The position numbers were made by a program, and so were the translations under genes. A DNA stretch of 64,000 nt from NCBI RefSeq assembly GCF_006517255.1, contig NZ_CP041185.1, positions 3,782,001-3,846,000 of the forward strand, given 5' to 3'. Below, piece after piece: positions 35,563-43,440 of this stretch (position 1 is its first letter; each line of letters starts with the position of its first letter). The notes under the pieces are model-generated. The model saw only the letters and a list, made by a program, of their open reading frames with translations, made no database searches and had not been told where the DNA came from. The stretch is from Janthinobacterium tructae (GTDB lineage: Bacteria > Pseudomonadota > Gammaproteobacteria > Burkholderiales > Burkholderiaceae_D).

Positions 35563-36594
35563 TTAAATGCGCACGCAAATGACGCTGTCGCCTTCGGCCA
35601 CGGCCAGCGCTTCGAGCAGCTCGGGCGGCAAGCCGACGGTGTCCTGCGCTTCGAGCGCATCGCAGGTAAAGGTGACGGCGCGGAAGTTGCGCTCCGCGCC
35701 CGAAGCGACCGCGTAATGCACTTTCAGGCCCGTGCGGCTGGGCGTGACGCCTGCGACGACGCGGCGCGTGAGCGAGCCCGTAAACGAGCGCAGCGCATGC
35801 TTGTGCGCTTGCAGGATCGGACCGCCATCGAAGATGTCGATGTAGTCGTCGGCTTCAAAGCCTTCTTCCGTCAGCAAATTGAAAGCCAGTTCGCCGCTCG
35901 GGTGGATCTGGCCCATGGCCGCCTGCGCGTCGCCTGGAAGCAGCGGCACGTACACGGGGTAGTGCGGCATCAGTTCGACGATCAGGGTGCGGTTGCGCGC
36001 GCCGCCGATGACTTTTTCGGCATCGAGGAAATCCATCTGGAAGAACTTGCGGCCCAGCGCATCCCAGAACGGCGACTGGCCGTTGGCGTCCGTGATGCCG
36101 GCCAGCGGCACGAAGAAGCGGTCGCCGAAACGGTGCGGCGCCAGTACGGCAAACAGCAGCCGCGCGCGCGACAGCAAGGCCGCTTCCAGGCCCGCCTGCT
36201 CCATATTGCGCACGTAAAAGCCGGACAGCTGCGAATACGCCGTCAGCTCCGAACACAGGGTCAGCGCATGCACGCTATGACTGATGTTCAGGTCGCGCGA
36301 GACTTGCTGGATGACGTCGTTGCGAAAGGAAAAATAGGTGCCGTTCGAGCCGGCCGAGGCGAAGATGGCGGCGGTACCAACGATGCTCTTGTCGAGCAGG
36401 GATTCAAGCACGAAGAGATACGACTCTTCGCTGGGGATGTCGACATGGGCGGCAAACGAGGCGATGGAGCGCTCGACGGAGGCGGCGATTTTTTCGCGCG
36501 TCTTCGGCAGGGTATGGACACCCGGCATGGTTACCGCGGCCAGCGCTTCGAGGGCTGCGATATCCGCAATTTCTACCGGACGGACAACATACAT
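35563..36594 (-). CDS. aruF: Arginine N-succinyltransferase, alpha subunit
   Basis: 343 residues, paralogous to the next gene: VVRPVEIADIAALEALA, ELTAYSQLSGFYVRNMEQAGLEAALLSRARLLFAVL and DDYIDIFDGGPILQAHK. By analogy with Pseudomonas aruF it is the alpha subunit of arginine/ornithine N-succinyltransferase. AAGGAGTACCC precedes the ATG at 36594. The region corresponding to the acidic DYRSGNNGKLLS loop of AruG is diverged here, in line with unequal roles of the two subunits. A stable hairpin (36649-36675) lies between astC and this gene. Confidence 0.94.
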   Translation of the reverse strand: MYVVRPVEIADIAALEALAAVTMPGVHTLPKTREKIAASVERSIASFAAHVDIPSEESYLFVLESLLDKSIVGTAAIFASAGSNGTYFSFRNDVIQQVSRDLNISHSVHALTLCSELTAYSQLSGFYVRNMEQAGLEAALLSRARLLFAVLAPHRFGDRFFVPLAGITDANGQSPFWDALGRKFFQMDFLDAEKVIGGARNRTLIVELMPHYPVYVPLLPGDAQAAMGQIHPSGELAFNLLTEEGFEADDYIDIFDGGPILQAHKHALRSFTGSLTRRVVAGVTPSRTGLKVHYAVASGAERNFRAVTFTCDALEAQDTVGLPPELLEALAVAEGDSVICVRI

Positions 36595-36648
36595 GGGTAC
36601 TCCTTCAATGCTGACGATACTTGGGCTGAATACCCGGGTAGAACCAAG

Positions 36649-36675
36649 CCGGCCCGCAGCAAAGCGGCGGGCCGG
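36649..36675. repeat. Strong hairpin between astC and aruF
   Basis: A perfect 9-bp GC stem: CCGGCCCGC (36649-36657) pairs with GCGGGCCGG (36667-36675) across a 9-base loop. On the minus strand it is followed by CTTGGTTC, not a full T-run, so it may be a leaky terminator or an mRNA-stabilising stem rather than a full stop. Confidence 0.6.
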
Positions 36676-36701
36676 TGATCAAACAGGGAGCGAGGCTAGC
36701 C

Positions 36702-37943
36702 TCAGGCTTTCAGCATGCCGTCGATGGCGGCGCGCAGCAGACGGCCCGCTTCGGCAATCTGTTCGTCCGAGACGATCAGGGCCGGCGCCAGGCGCACCAC
36801 GTCCATGCCGGCGATCAGCACCATCAAGCCTTGCGCTTCGGCCGCCTTCTGGATGTCTTTCGCGCGGCCCTTCCAGGCATCGCTGACTACCAGGCCCAGC
36901 AGCAAACCGCTGCCGCGCACGATGGAGAACACTTGCGGGTAATCCGTGATCAAGCCTTGCAGCATGGCGATGGTGCTGACGCTCGCCTCCTTCACACGCG
37001 CCAGGAACGCTGGCGTGTTGATGGTTTCGAGTACGCTCAAGGCCACGGTAGCGGCCAGCGGGTTGCCGCCGTAGGTGGTGCCGTGGGTACCGACGGCCAG
37101 GGTTTGCGCCAGTTCGTTGGTGGTCAGCATGGCGCCTATCGGGTAGCCATTGCCCAGGGCCTTGGCTGCCGTCAGGATGTCCGGCGTGACGCCATAGCCC
37201 ATGTAGGCAAACAACGCGCCAGTGCGGCCCATGCCACACTGGACTTCGTCGAAAATCAACAGGGCGCCCGTCTTGTCGCACAGGGCGCGCAACTCTTTGA
37301 GGAATTCAGGATTGCCCGGCACCACGCCGCCTTCGCCTTGTACCGGCTCGACGATCACGGCGCACACGTCATCGCCGATGGCGGCGCGCGCCGCTTCGAT
37401 GTCGTTGTAGGCAATGTGGTCGATCGATGGTGGCAGCGGCTCGAAGCCTTCCGTATACTTGGCCTGGCCGCCGACGGAGACGGTAAACAAGGTGCGGCCG
37501 TGGAAGGAGCTGAAGCACGAGATGATGCGCGACTTGTGCGCGCCGAATTTGGTGTGCGCATACTTGCGCGCCAGTTTCAGGGCCGCTTCGTTGGCTTCCG
37601 CGCCCGAGTTGCAGAAGAAGGCGCGGTCAGCGAAAGTCGCTTCCGTCAGGGCCAGCGCCAGGCGCAGCACAGGCTCGTTGGTGTAGCCGTTGCCCAAATG
37701 CCACAAATTATTGATTTGCTTGGTCAGCACGTCGACCAGCACAGGATGGCAGTGGCCCAGGCTGTTGACGGCGATGCCGGAGGTGAAATCGAGGTAATGC
37801 TTGCCGGTCTGGTCCCACAGATCCAGTCCGGAACCGCGCACAGGCACCATGGCTGCAGGGGCGTAGGTAGGAACGAGGACCTGGTCAAAGGTATCCCGGG
37901 TGACTGGACGAGCCGTTACGGTCGAATCAAGCTTGGCATTCAT
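36702..37943 (-). CDS. astC: Succinylornithine aminotransferase
   Basis: 413 residues, a class-III PLP aminotransferase. It moves the delta-amino group of N-succinylornithine to 2-oxoglutarate. The PLP lysine is K261 ([15 protein letters not shown]) and the PLP-contacting Asp is D232 ([14 protein letters not shown]). [21 protein letters not shown] is the phosphate-binding block. AstC and ArgD (acetylornithine aminotransferase) are near identical in motif; position at the head of an ast cluster decides for astC. GGGGAAA stands before the ATG. It is the first structural gene of the cluster. Confidence 0.94.
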   Translation of the reverse strand: MNAKLDSTVTARPVTRDTFDQVLVPTYAPAAMVPVRGSGLDLWDQTGKHYLDFTSGIAVNSLGHCHPVLVDVLTKQINNLWHLGNGYTNEPVLRLALALTEATFADRAFFCNSGAEANEAALKLARKYAHTKFGAHKSRIISCFSSFHGRTLFTVSVGGQAKYTEGFEPLPPSIDHIAYNDIEAARAAIGDDVCAVIVEPVQGEGGVVPGNPEFLKELRALCDKTGALLIFDEVQCGMGRTGALFAYMGYGVTPDILTAAKALGNGYPIGAMLTTNELAQTLAVGTHGTTYGGNPLAATVALSVLETINTPAFLARVKEASVSTIAMLQGLITDYPQVFSIVRGSGLLLGLVVSDAWKGRAKDIQKAAEAQGLMVLIAGMDVVRLAPALIVSDEQIAEAGRLLRAAIDGMLKA

Positions 37944-38002
37944 AGCATTTCCCCATCAATATGTTAGGTACTCCGCAGCTACGACAGCTACGTGTGTACT
38001 GC

Positions 38003-38008
38003 ATTATA
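38003..38008 (-). promoter_or_regulatory. astC: TATAAT -10 box of the astC promoter
   Basis: A perfect TATAAT on the minus strand lies about 60 bases before the astC ATG. No recognisable -35 box stands upstream, which is what an activator-dependent promoter would show. The AraC-type regulator gene next door is the likely activator. I see no sigma-54 -24/-12 motif. Confidence 0.5.
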
Positions 38009-38083
38009 AAAAGCGGGATGCTAAAACTCTTTTGAATCTGCGACAAGGATTTTCACAATTCATCACAGCTGCCTTGACACCGG

Positions 38084-39028
38084 CTAGGCCGGCGGCATGA
38101 GCTTTCTTTGCCGCTCTTCGCGCGGCGTATTGCCAAACAGGGTGCCAAAGGCGGTGGAAAAGTGCGAACCGGAGGAAAAGCCGCACATCAGGCCTACTTG
38201 CACGATGGAATAATGTGTATCGAGCAATAGTTGCCGTGAGCGCTGCAGGCGCAGCTCCAGATAGTAGCGCGACGGCAAGCTGCCCAGGTATTGCTTGAAC
38301 AGCCGTTCCAGCTGGCGCCGCGACAGGCCCACCAGGCTGGCGATGTCATCGGTCGACAGCGGCTCCTCGATATTGGCTTCCATCAAGGTGACGGCTTCGG
38401 ACAATTTCGGCTGCAGCACGCCGAAACGCGCTTGCAAGGCCACGCGCTGGCGTTCTTCCTTGCCGCGTACCTTGTCCACGCACAACGCTTCCTTGACGAG
38501 CGCCTGCACGTCGGCGCCAAAGATGGTCTCGATCAGGGTCAGCGAAAAATCGATGCTGGCCGCGCCGCCGCAGCAGGTAATGTGGGGGCCGTCGATGTCG
38601 AACAGGTGCGGCGTCAGGATGGCGCGTTCGGCCTTCGCTTCCGCATCGGCGTACAGTGCCCAGGGCAAGGCGATGCGCACGCCATCCATGACGCCCGCAT
38701 CGGCCAGCCACAGCACGGCCGCGCCCACGCCACCCCAGAATGGCGCCGAACGGCAGCGCTCGATCACGGCCCGGCACAGCTCGGCGCGCAGCGGCGCCTG
38801 CGTTTCATCGGCCACCAGCAGCGCGATATGCCAGTTGCCGCCCTGCTGGGCCACTTGCTCGGGCGTGCGCACGTCCAGTTGCAGCGCGTCCGGCCCCAGC
38901 GCCCGCGCGCACAGGCGCAGCGGTTGCACCAGGCCCGCCCAGGTAATCGACTCGGCATCGCCGGCATGGACCAACAGCAGGCGCAGCGGTTTGTCGAGGC
39001 CGATACGGGAAAGATTAGCGAAAGACAT
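38084..39028 (-). CDS. GlxA-family transcriptional regulator (DJ-1/PfpI domain plus AraC HTH), ArgR-like
   Basis: 314 residues. The N-terminal about 190 residues are a class-I glutamine-amidotransferase-like (DJ-1/PfpI) sensor domain. The C-terminal about 100 are an AraC/XylS domain with two helix-turn-helix units (STDDIASLVGLSRRQLERLFKQYLG; IVQVGLMCGFSSGSHFSTAFGTLFGNTPREERQRK). Pseudomonas ArgR, the activator of the aru genes, has this same build, and this gene directly precedes astC on the same strand with a 140-bp gap. I therefore infer that it activates the ast cluster in response to arginine. No strong ribosome-binding site is seen. Its stop codon lies in a short CCGGC/GCCGG stem. Confidence 0.87.
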   Translation of the reverse strand: MSFANLSRIGLDKPLRLLLVHAGDAESITWAGLVQPLRLCARALGPDALQLDVRTPEQVAQQGGNWHIALLVADETQAPLRAELCRAVIERCRSAPFWGGVGAAVLWLADAGVMDGVRIALPWALYADAEAKAERAILTPHLFDIDGPHITCCGGAASIDFSLTLIETIFGADVQALVKEALCVDKVRGKEERQRVALQARFGVLQPKLSEAVTLMEANIEEPLSTDDIASLVGLSRRQLERLFKQYLGSLPSRYYLELRLQRSRQLLLDTHYSIVQVGLMCGFSSGSHFSTAFGTLFGNTPREERQRKLMPPA

Positions 39029-39145
39029 CGGCGGGGCGGACCAGGGGCAAGGGCTGAGTTGCCCACATGATACCGGACTTCCGCCCCAGCGAACCCTTCA
39101 CGCAATAACGCCGCTGCCCCGGCGGAAAAAAGCGGGATGGAAGGA

Positions 39146-39151
39146 TATAAT
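39146..39151 (+). promoter_or_regulatory. TATAAT -10 box abutting the MarR start codon
   Basis: A perfect TATAAT ends 8 bases before the ATG at 39160, so transcription would begin at or within a base or two of the start codon. No good -35 hexamer is seen. This implies a leaderless message. Confidence 0.5.
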
Positions 39152-39159
39152 CACACCCC

Positions 39160-39594
39160 ATGGGTGAACGATATTTAAAAAGTATCCGGCTGCTGGCCGA
39201 ATGCATGCAAGGCTTCGAGCGGTTTTCAGGCGACTTCGTGCGCCAGTACGGCTTGACGCATGCGCAATTCGACATCATTGCCACGCTCGGCAACACCTGC
39301 GGCATGTCCTACAAGGAACTGGGCCAGAAAACCCTGATTACCAAGGGCACCTTGACGGGCGTGGTGGACCGGCTGGAGCAAAAGGGGCTGGTAGTACGCG
39401 AACGTTGCAACAAAGACAAGCGCTCCTACTTCGTGCGCTTGAGCTGCGAGGGTGAACAGGTGTTCCATGACGTGTTCCCCAAGCTGACAAAGCAGGGACA
39501 GCGCTTGTTTGACGGCTATACCGAAGACGATTTCATGCGTTTGGAAACCACCCTGGCAAGCCTGAAACACGCCATCGCCAACGGCCACAGTTGA
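39160..39594 (+). CDS. MarR-family transcriptional regulator
   Basis: 144 residues, the usual MarR length. The winged helix-turn-helix is clear: LTHAQFDIIATLGNTCGMSYKELGQKTLITKGTLTGVVDRLEQKGLVVRERCNKDKRSYFVRLS, with the wing Arg/Asp-Lys-Arg. MarR proteins are dimeric ligand-responsive repressors. The ATG at 39160 is preferred because it gives the full N-terminal dimerisation helix. It has no nearby Shine-Dalgarno and sits just after a TATAAT box, so it may be leaderless. It is divergent from the ArgR-like gene, with a 131-bp shared gap. The small gene at 39640 follows in the same direction. Confidence 0.9.
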   Translation: MGERYLKSIRLLAECMQGFERFSGDFVRQYGLTHAQFDIIATLGNTCGMSYKELGQKTLITKGTLTGVVDRLEQKGLVVRERCNKDKRSYFVRLSCEGEQVFHDVFPKLTKQGQRLFDGYTEDDFMRLETTLASLKHAIANGHS

Positions 39595-39639
39595 TAATTC
39601 ACCAAGCACAGACATTCAAACAAGACAAAGGAAACCAAG

Positions 39640-39924
39640 TTGAAAACCACACTGCTCGACGGCAAAAAGCCCGCTCATTTCGATAAACACATCATCGGCA
39701 ACCTGCTGCTCAACGCCAGCACGCCGGAACTGGTACGCCAGGAAAAACTGATCATCGGCGTGCGCAACGAAGACGGCGAAATCTACCGCCTGATCGGCGC
39801 CACCAAGCACAACAGCTTCATGAATGCCGTCGAGGAACTCTTCGACCTGGGCTTGACGGATGAGCTGGAAGACAGCGATGAACTGGTTGAAGGCTGTGAC
39901 GCGATATTTAGTGAATCTGACTGA
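39640..39924 (+). CDS. Conserved hypothetical protein, TTG start
   Basis: 94 residues, soluble and acidic, especially at the C-terminus (DELEDSDELVEGCDAIFSESD). I do not recognise the family. AAAGGAAA sits at correct distance before TTG at 39640; no ATG or GTG fits. It starts 45 bases after the MarR stop and ends just before a terminator, so it is probably the second gene of a MarR unit. Codon use is like the neighbours. No motif suggests enzymatic activity. Confidence 0.7.
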   Translation: MKTTLLDGKKPAHFDKHIIGNLLLNASTPELVRQEKLIIGVRNEDGEIYRLIGATKHNSFMNAVEELFDLGLTDELEDSDELVEGCDAIFSESD

Positions 39925-39941
39925 TAGCGCTCGCATAATCC

Positions 39942-39980
39942 AAAAAGGGCATGCCGCTGATCCAGTGGCCTGCCCTTTTT
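39942..39980 (+). terminator. Rho-independent terminator after the MarR unit
   Basis: The stem AAAAAGGGCA (39942-39951) / TGCCCTTTTT (39971-39980), with a small inner stem, ends in five T residues. Confidence 0.88.
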
Positions 39981-40042
39981 CCGTTTACGGGGGTTTACTT
40001 GCTTTTTACTCGCTTGTTTGCGAAAAGATCACGGTTAAAAAG

Positions 40043-40070
40043 TTCCGTACGGAAATATTGCGAGTATAAT
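40043..40070 (+). promoter_or_regulatory. HDOD promoter with a 12-bp palindrome over the -35/spacer region
   Basis: A perfect TATAAT (40065-40070) ends 7 bases before the HDOD start codon. The perfect palindrome TTCCGTACGGAA (40043-40054) covers where a -35 box would lie. It is a likely operator or activator site. No -35 consensus is seen. Confidence 0.5.
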
Positions 40071-40077
40071 TTTTTCA

Positions 40078-40923
40078 ATGAACAGACTCGACGCCTTTAA
40101 AAGCATCGCCGCACAAGCCGCTCGTGGCGAGCTGACCTTTCCTGCCAATGTGAACGCTTCGCTCAAGCTGCAAGAGGCGCTGGCCGATCCCGACTGCCAT
40201 ATCGAGGCCGCTGCCAAGCTGGTGCAAGCCGACCCGCTGCTGGCCGCGCGCACGGTGGCCATCGCCAATTCGGTGGCGTTCAACCGTTCCGGCAACGAAA
40301 TCACCAGCGTGCGCAATGCCGTGCAACGGCTCGGCGTGCGTACCCTGCAGTCGGTGGTAGCGTCGCTGATCGTGCGCCAGCTGGGCAGCACCATTACCGA
40401 TCCCGTGCTGCAGGCGAAGGCCAAGCAGCTGTGGGAACATACGGCCCACGTGGCGGCCCTGTCGCAGGTACTGGCTCGCCGCGTCACCAGGGTGGACCCC
40501 GATACGGCCCTGTTTGCCGGCATCATGCATGAAGTGGGCGGCTTTTATCTGCTGTCACGCGCAGCCGAATTCCCCGGCATCCTCGACGGCGAACCGGAGG
40601 ACTGGGTCGAACATGGCGAACAAGCCATCGGCCATGGCGTATTGACCAAACTGAAGGTGCCGGAAGCGGTGATGGGCGCCATCGCTGCGCTGTGGGAAGG
40701 CTTGCGCGCCATCCCGCCCGAATCGCTGGGCGACACCTTGCTGCTGGCGAATGACCTGGCGCCGGTCTCGTCACCCCTCAACGAAAGCCCGGCCGCCATC
40801 GCCGTGCGGGCCGCCCGCGCCGCCGGCAGCATCGATTGCGTGATCGGCGATGCGACCCTGTCGAGCATCATGGAAGAATCGGACGATGAAGTGCAGTCGC
40901 TGCTGAAGGTGCTCGTGCATTAA
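40078..40923 (+). CDS. HDOD-domain protein
   Basis: 281 residues, almost all one HDOD domain. The N-terminal LTFPANVNASLKLQEALADPDC, the AAAKLVQADPLLAARTVAIANSVAFNR block, the VRNAVQRLGVRTLQSVVASLIV helix and LWEHTAHVAALSQVLARRV are typical. HDOD proteins are catalytically inactive HD relatives found in signalling, often linked to cyclic-di-GMP, chemotaxis or motility. No receiver or GGDEF domain is fused, so the partner is unknown. The ATG at 40078 follows TATAAT by 7 bases, with no Shine-Dalgarno, so translation is probably leaderless. Confidence 0.9.
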   Translation: MNRLDAFKSIAAQAARGELTFPANVNASLKLQEALADPDCHIEAAAKLVQADPLLAARTVAIANSVAFNRSGNEITSVRNAVQRLGVRTLQSVVASLIVRQLGSTITDPVLQAKAKQLWEHTAHVAALSQVLARRVTRVDPDTALFAGIMHEVGGFYLLSRAAEFPGILDGEPEDWVEHGEQAIGHGVLTKLKVPEAVMGAIAALWEGLRAIPPESLGDTLLLANDLAPVSSPLNESPAAIAVRAARAAGSIDCVIGDATLSSIMEESDDEVQSLLKVLVH

Positions 40924-41093
40924 TCCTGTTTTACCGGCACCGGCGGCATGATCGACACGCCTGGCGCCGGCTTTGGCACGTCGACGAGCAGCACATGCTT
41001 GTCCATGGCCTGCGTTCCCTGCTTCTGCTGGGCGACTTGCGTGGCGACCGCCCGGGTACTCAAGAGTGGCTTCGGATGGCGTGGCATGAACAT
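40920..41093 (-). CDS. Possible small hypothetical protein
   Basis: 57 residues from the ATG at 41093. The protein has a basic N-terminus (MFMPRHPKPLLS), a glutamine-rich middle and a proline/valine-rich end (VPKPAPGVSIMPPVPVKQD). Third codon positions are G/C-rich like the neighbouring genes, which is the main support. The ribosome-binding site is weak (AGGT) and no family is recognised. Its stop overlaps the HDOD stop by four bases. It lies beyond the terminator at 41161-41186, so it would need its own promoter. Confidence 0.4.
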   Translation of the reverse strand: MFMPRHPKPLLSTRAVATQVAQQKQGTQAMDKHVLLVDVPKPAPGVSIMPPVPVKQD

Positions 41094-41160
41094 GGCGTAC
41101 CTGCTTGCAGTGGGAGACGCCGCATATGTGCAGCGACGATCCAATTATCAAGCTCCGGAC

Positions 41161-41186
41161 AAAAAAAACCCGCTCGAAAGCGGGTA
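41161..41186 (-). terminator. Rho-independent terminator downstream of the second GST
   Basis: On the minus strand, the stem ACCCGCT (41185-41179) / AGCGGGT (41174-41168), with a TTCG-type loop, is followed by eight T residues. It lies about 95 bases after the GST stop. Confidence 0.88.
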
Positions 41187-41278
41187 AAGTCCAAAGCTAG
41201 GGATGTCCTGAAAGAGACAGCCCTATCTTATGTGGTGCGCCGCGTCGGCTCCGTGCGCTGGCACACTTAGCGGGCACA

Positions 41279-41905
41279 TTATCCCGGCAACAGCTCCACG
41301 TCCGTTTCCTGCCAGGCGCGCAGCTGCCGCACGCGGGCAAACCAGGCCTCGATGTGCTGGTACTGCGCCAGCGGCAGCCGCACGGCCTCGCTATACATCA
41401 GCGGCGCGGCCACGGCGAAATCGGCCAGGGTCACAGCGTCTCCGCACAGCCAGTCGCGCCCCGCCAGATGCGCGTCCAGCACCACGGCGCACTCATGCAG
41501 ATCGCGCTCGCCGCGCGCCTCTTCCAGCGGGTCCGCCGGACCATTGCCCGTCATGCCCTTCCAGGCGCGTTCCCAGGCCAGCACGCTGATGGCCGGCGCG
41601 AAATGCTGCGCGGCCCAGAACAGCCAGCGGTTGACGTCGGCGCGGGCTTTCGGCGCCAGCGGATAAATCGTCTGGCCCGGCACCTGTTCGGCCAGGTATT
41701 GCATGATGGCGCACGATTCCCACAGCAGGAAATCGCCATCAGCCAGCACGGGCACCTTGCCGTTCGGGTTCAGTTCGCCCAGGCGGCGGCGGTCGTCCGC
41801 ATTCATCAGGTCGACTTCGGCCAGTTCCAGAGACAGGCCGAGGTGGATCGCCGTCATCAGGGCACGGCGGGCATTCGAAGACATGGGGTGGTGGTACAGG
41901 CGCAT
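41279..41905 (-). CDS. Glutathione S-transferase family protein
   Basis: 208 residues. The thioredoxin-fold N-terminus MRLYHHPMSSNARRALMTAIHLGL is followed by LNPNGKVPVLADGDFLLWESCAIMQYLAE, the glutathione-binding motif. The helical C-terminal domain has WLCGDAVTLADFAVAAPL. SSN in place of the usual active-site SPF suggests a Ser-type catalytic residue at 9 or 10. GGAGTTACGCACC precedes the ATG at 41905. It follows the WYL regulator on the same strand with a 74-bp gap and ends in a terminator. The substrate is unknown. Confidence 0.9.
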   Translation of the reverse strand: MRLYHHPMSSNARRALMTAIHLGLSLELAEVDLMNADDRRRLGELNPNGKVPVLADGDFLLWESCAIMQYLAEQVPGQTIYPLAPKARADVNRWLFWAAQHFAPAISVLAWERAWKGMTGNGPADPLEEARGERDLHECAVVLDAHLAGRDWLCGDAVTLADFAVAAPLMYSEAVRLPLAQYQHIEAWFARVRQLRAWQETDVELLPG

Positions 41906-41979
41906 GGTGCGTAACTCCGGTGAGTGAGGAAGCCACCATCGTAGAACCAGTCACTGACAGTTTTTGTCAGGAGCGCATC

Positions 41980-42681
41980 TCAGGATTCCGGATCAATCTC
42001 ATGCGCCTTGCGCCAGGTATCCAACAGCACATGGCGCCGCGTGGGATAGCGCTGCTCGTGCCGCTGCACGTCGGCGATGCGGTCGATGCGGAAATGACGG
42101 TAATCGCCACGCAGCTCGCACCAGGCGGCGAGCAGGCGCTTGCCTTCAAAAAAGGCCAGGGCAAACGGCCACACCGTGCGCGAGGTGGCGCTGCCATGCT
42201 CATCCTGATAGGCGAGCGTGAGCTTCTGTTCGTAACGGATGGCCTCGCGCACCGGCTGCACGTAGCGCTCGGCCGGCTGCGTGCCATCGGCGGGACGACC
42301 CAGCGGCACCCACAAGCTGGTCTCGGCCATGCTGTCGCGCAGGTCGCGCGGTGAGGCGGCGGCGATCTTCGCCAGGGCATTGCTGGCCGCCTGCGCCAGG
42401 CCCGCATCGCCCTGCCGGCGCACCCAGCGCGCGCCCAGCACCAGTGCTTCCAGTTCATCGGGGCCGAACATCAGCGGCGGCAGAAAGGCGCCACGGCGCA
42501 GCACATAGCCGATGCCGGCCTCGCCCTGCAGGGGCGCACCCAGTTCGGCCAGGGTCTGGATATCGCGGTAAATCGTGCGCTCCGATACCCCCAGCTGCTG
42601 CGCCAACTGGGCCGCCGTGACGGGCACGCGTTTGGCGCGCATGGCGTCCATCAGCAGGAACAAACGGCCGCTGCGGCTCAT
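41980..42681 (-). CDS. YafY-type (HTH plus WYL) transcriptional regulator
   Basis: 233 residues. The N-terminal HTH_11 domain, MRAKRVPVTAAQLAQQLGVSERTIYRDIQTLAELGAPL, is followed by the WYL-type domain (IRYEQKLTLAYQDEHGSATSRTVWPFALAFFEGKRLLAAWCELRGDYRHFRIDRIADV). YafY/DeoR-like regulators with WYL domains sense ligands that are often unknown. The ATG at 42681 overlaps the stop of the upstream gene (ATGA), so the two are probably coupled. The usual target of such genes is an adjacent gene, which could be the downstream GST. Confidence 0.9.
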   Translation of the reverse strand: MSRSGRLFLLMDAMRAKRVPVTAAQLAQQLGVSERTIYRDIQTLAELGAPLQGEAGIGYVLRRGAFLPPLMFGPDELEALVLGARWVRRQGDAGLAQAASNALAKIAAASPRDLRDSMAETSLWVPLGRPADGTQPAERYVQPVREAIRYEQKLTLAYQDEHGSATSRTVWPFALAFFEGKRLLAAWCELRGDYRHFRIDRIADVQRHEQRYPTRRHVLLDTWRKAHEIDPES

Positions 42682-43427
42682 GGACAAGCCTGCAAAGCCT
42701 GGTCGCCCATCACCAGGGCCGACAGGGCCGGCACGTACAGATAGCCGTCGGGCGCCAGGCGCGCCGCGCGCGTCCCCTCTTGCACGCCGGCGATGCCGTA
42801 GCAGCGCTGCAGCCGTGCTGCCCCCGGCCACCAGTGGACGGCCGCCTCCTGGTCGGGAAAGCGCTGGCGCACGCCATCGGCCTGCGCCGCCACCTGCCGG
42901 AAATCGCGGTAGAAGGCGGGGGCGATGCCCAGCTCCGCGGCAAACGCCGCTTCCAGCGCCGCCATCTGCGCCAGTTGCACGGCCAGCGCCGCTGTTTCAC
43001 GCTCCAGCTCATCGGCCGGTACGCCCGCCTCGATCAGGCTGCGGCGCATGTGCTGCGGGCCTTCCTGCGCGCGCAGAAAGGCCGACTCCTGCAGTGCCAG
43101 CACGGCGGCGTCTGGAATGCTTGTATGTTGTGCGGCCGGGAAAACGTACAGGGCGCAGCTGCCGGCACACACGGTGTCGATGGCGAGGCTCCATTGCCGC
43201 TGGCGCAGGTAGCGCCCCAGCAGCATGGCCGCCTGCGGGTCGCCGCCATCGCTATTGATGCGCAGCACGGTGGTCCCTGGCGTGGCCAGCTGCCGCAGCT
43301 GGTCCACGTCGCCCTCGGCGATGGCGCCGCGCAGGGCAATGGTATCGCCCGCTACGCGACTCAATTCCGCAGCACTGGCCAGCGTGCCGAGGCCCGCCAT
43401 GAGGCCCATCACTATCAAACGCTTCAT
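42678..43427 (-). CDS. Exported hypothetical protein with a ClpP/crotonase-like fold
   Basis: 249 residues with a signal peptide (MKRLIVMGLMAGLGTLASAA). The segment LRINSDGGDPQAAMLLGRYLRQRQWSLAIDTVCAGSCALYVFPAAQH resembles the oxyanion-hole and active-site region of ClpP-like periplasmic proteins (COG3904-like). The serine in AGSC is a candidate, but I cannot confirm a catalytic triad. C-terminal helices follow. The start at 43427 is chosen for the signal peptide; MTM two codons up is possible. It overlaps the WYL regulator (ATGA). A strong terminator ends 13 bases upstream, leaving almost no room for a separate promoter. Confidence 0.75.
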   Translation of the reverse strand: MKRLIVMGLMAGLGTLASAAELSRVAGDTIALRGAIAEGDVDQLRQLATPGTTVLRINSDGGDPQAAMLLGRYLRQRQWSLAIDTVCAGSCALYVFPAAQHTSIPDAAVLALQESAFLRAQEGPQHMRRSLIEAGVPADELERETAALAVQLAQMAALEAAFAAELGIAPAFYRDFRQVAAQADGVRQRFPDQEAAVHWWPGAARLQRCYGIAGVQEGTRAARLAPDGYLYVPALSALVMGDQALQACP

Positions 43428-43440
43428 CGTCATCCGTTAC

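Noticed and set aside
37944..38083. A sigma-54 promoter for astC, as in E. coli
   Set aside because: No GG/GC motif pair at the -24/-12 spacing was found. A TATAAT box with an AraC-type regulator next door fits the Pseudomonas-like mode better.
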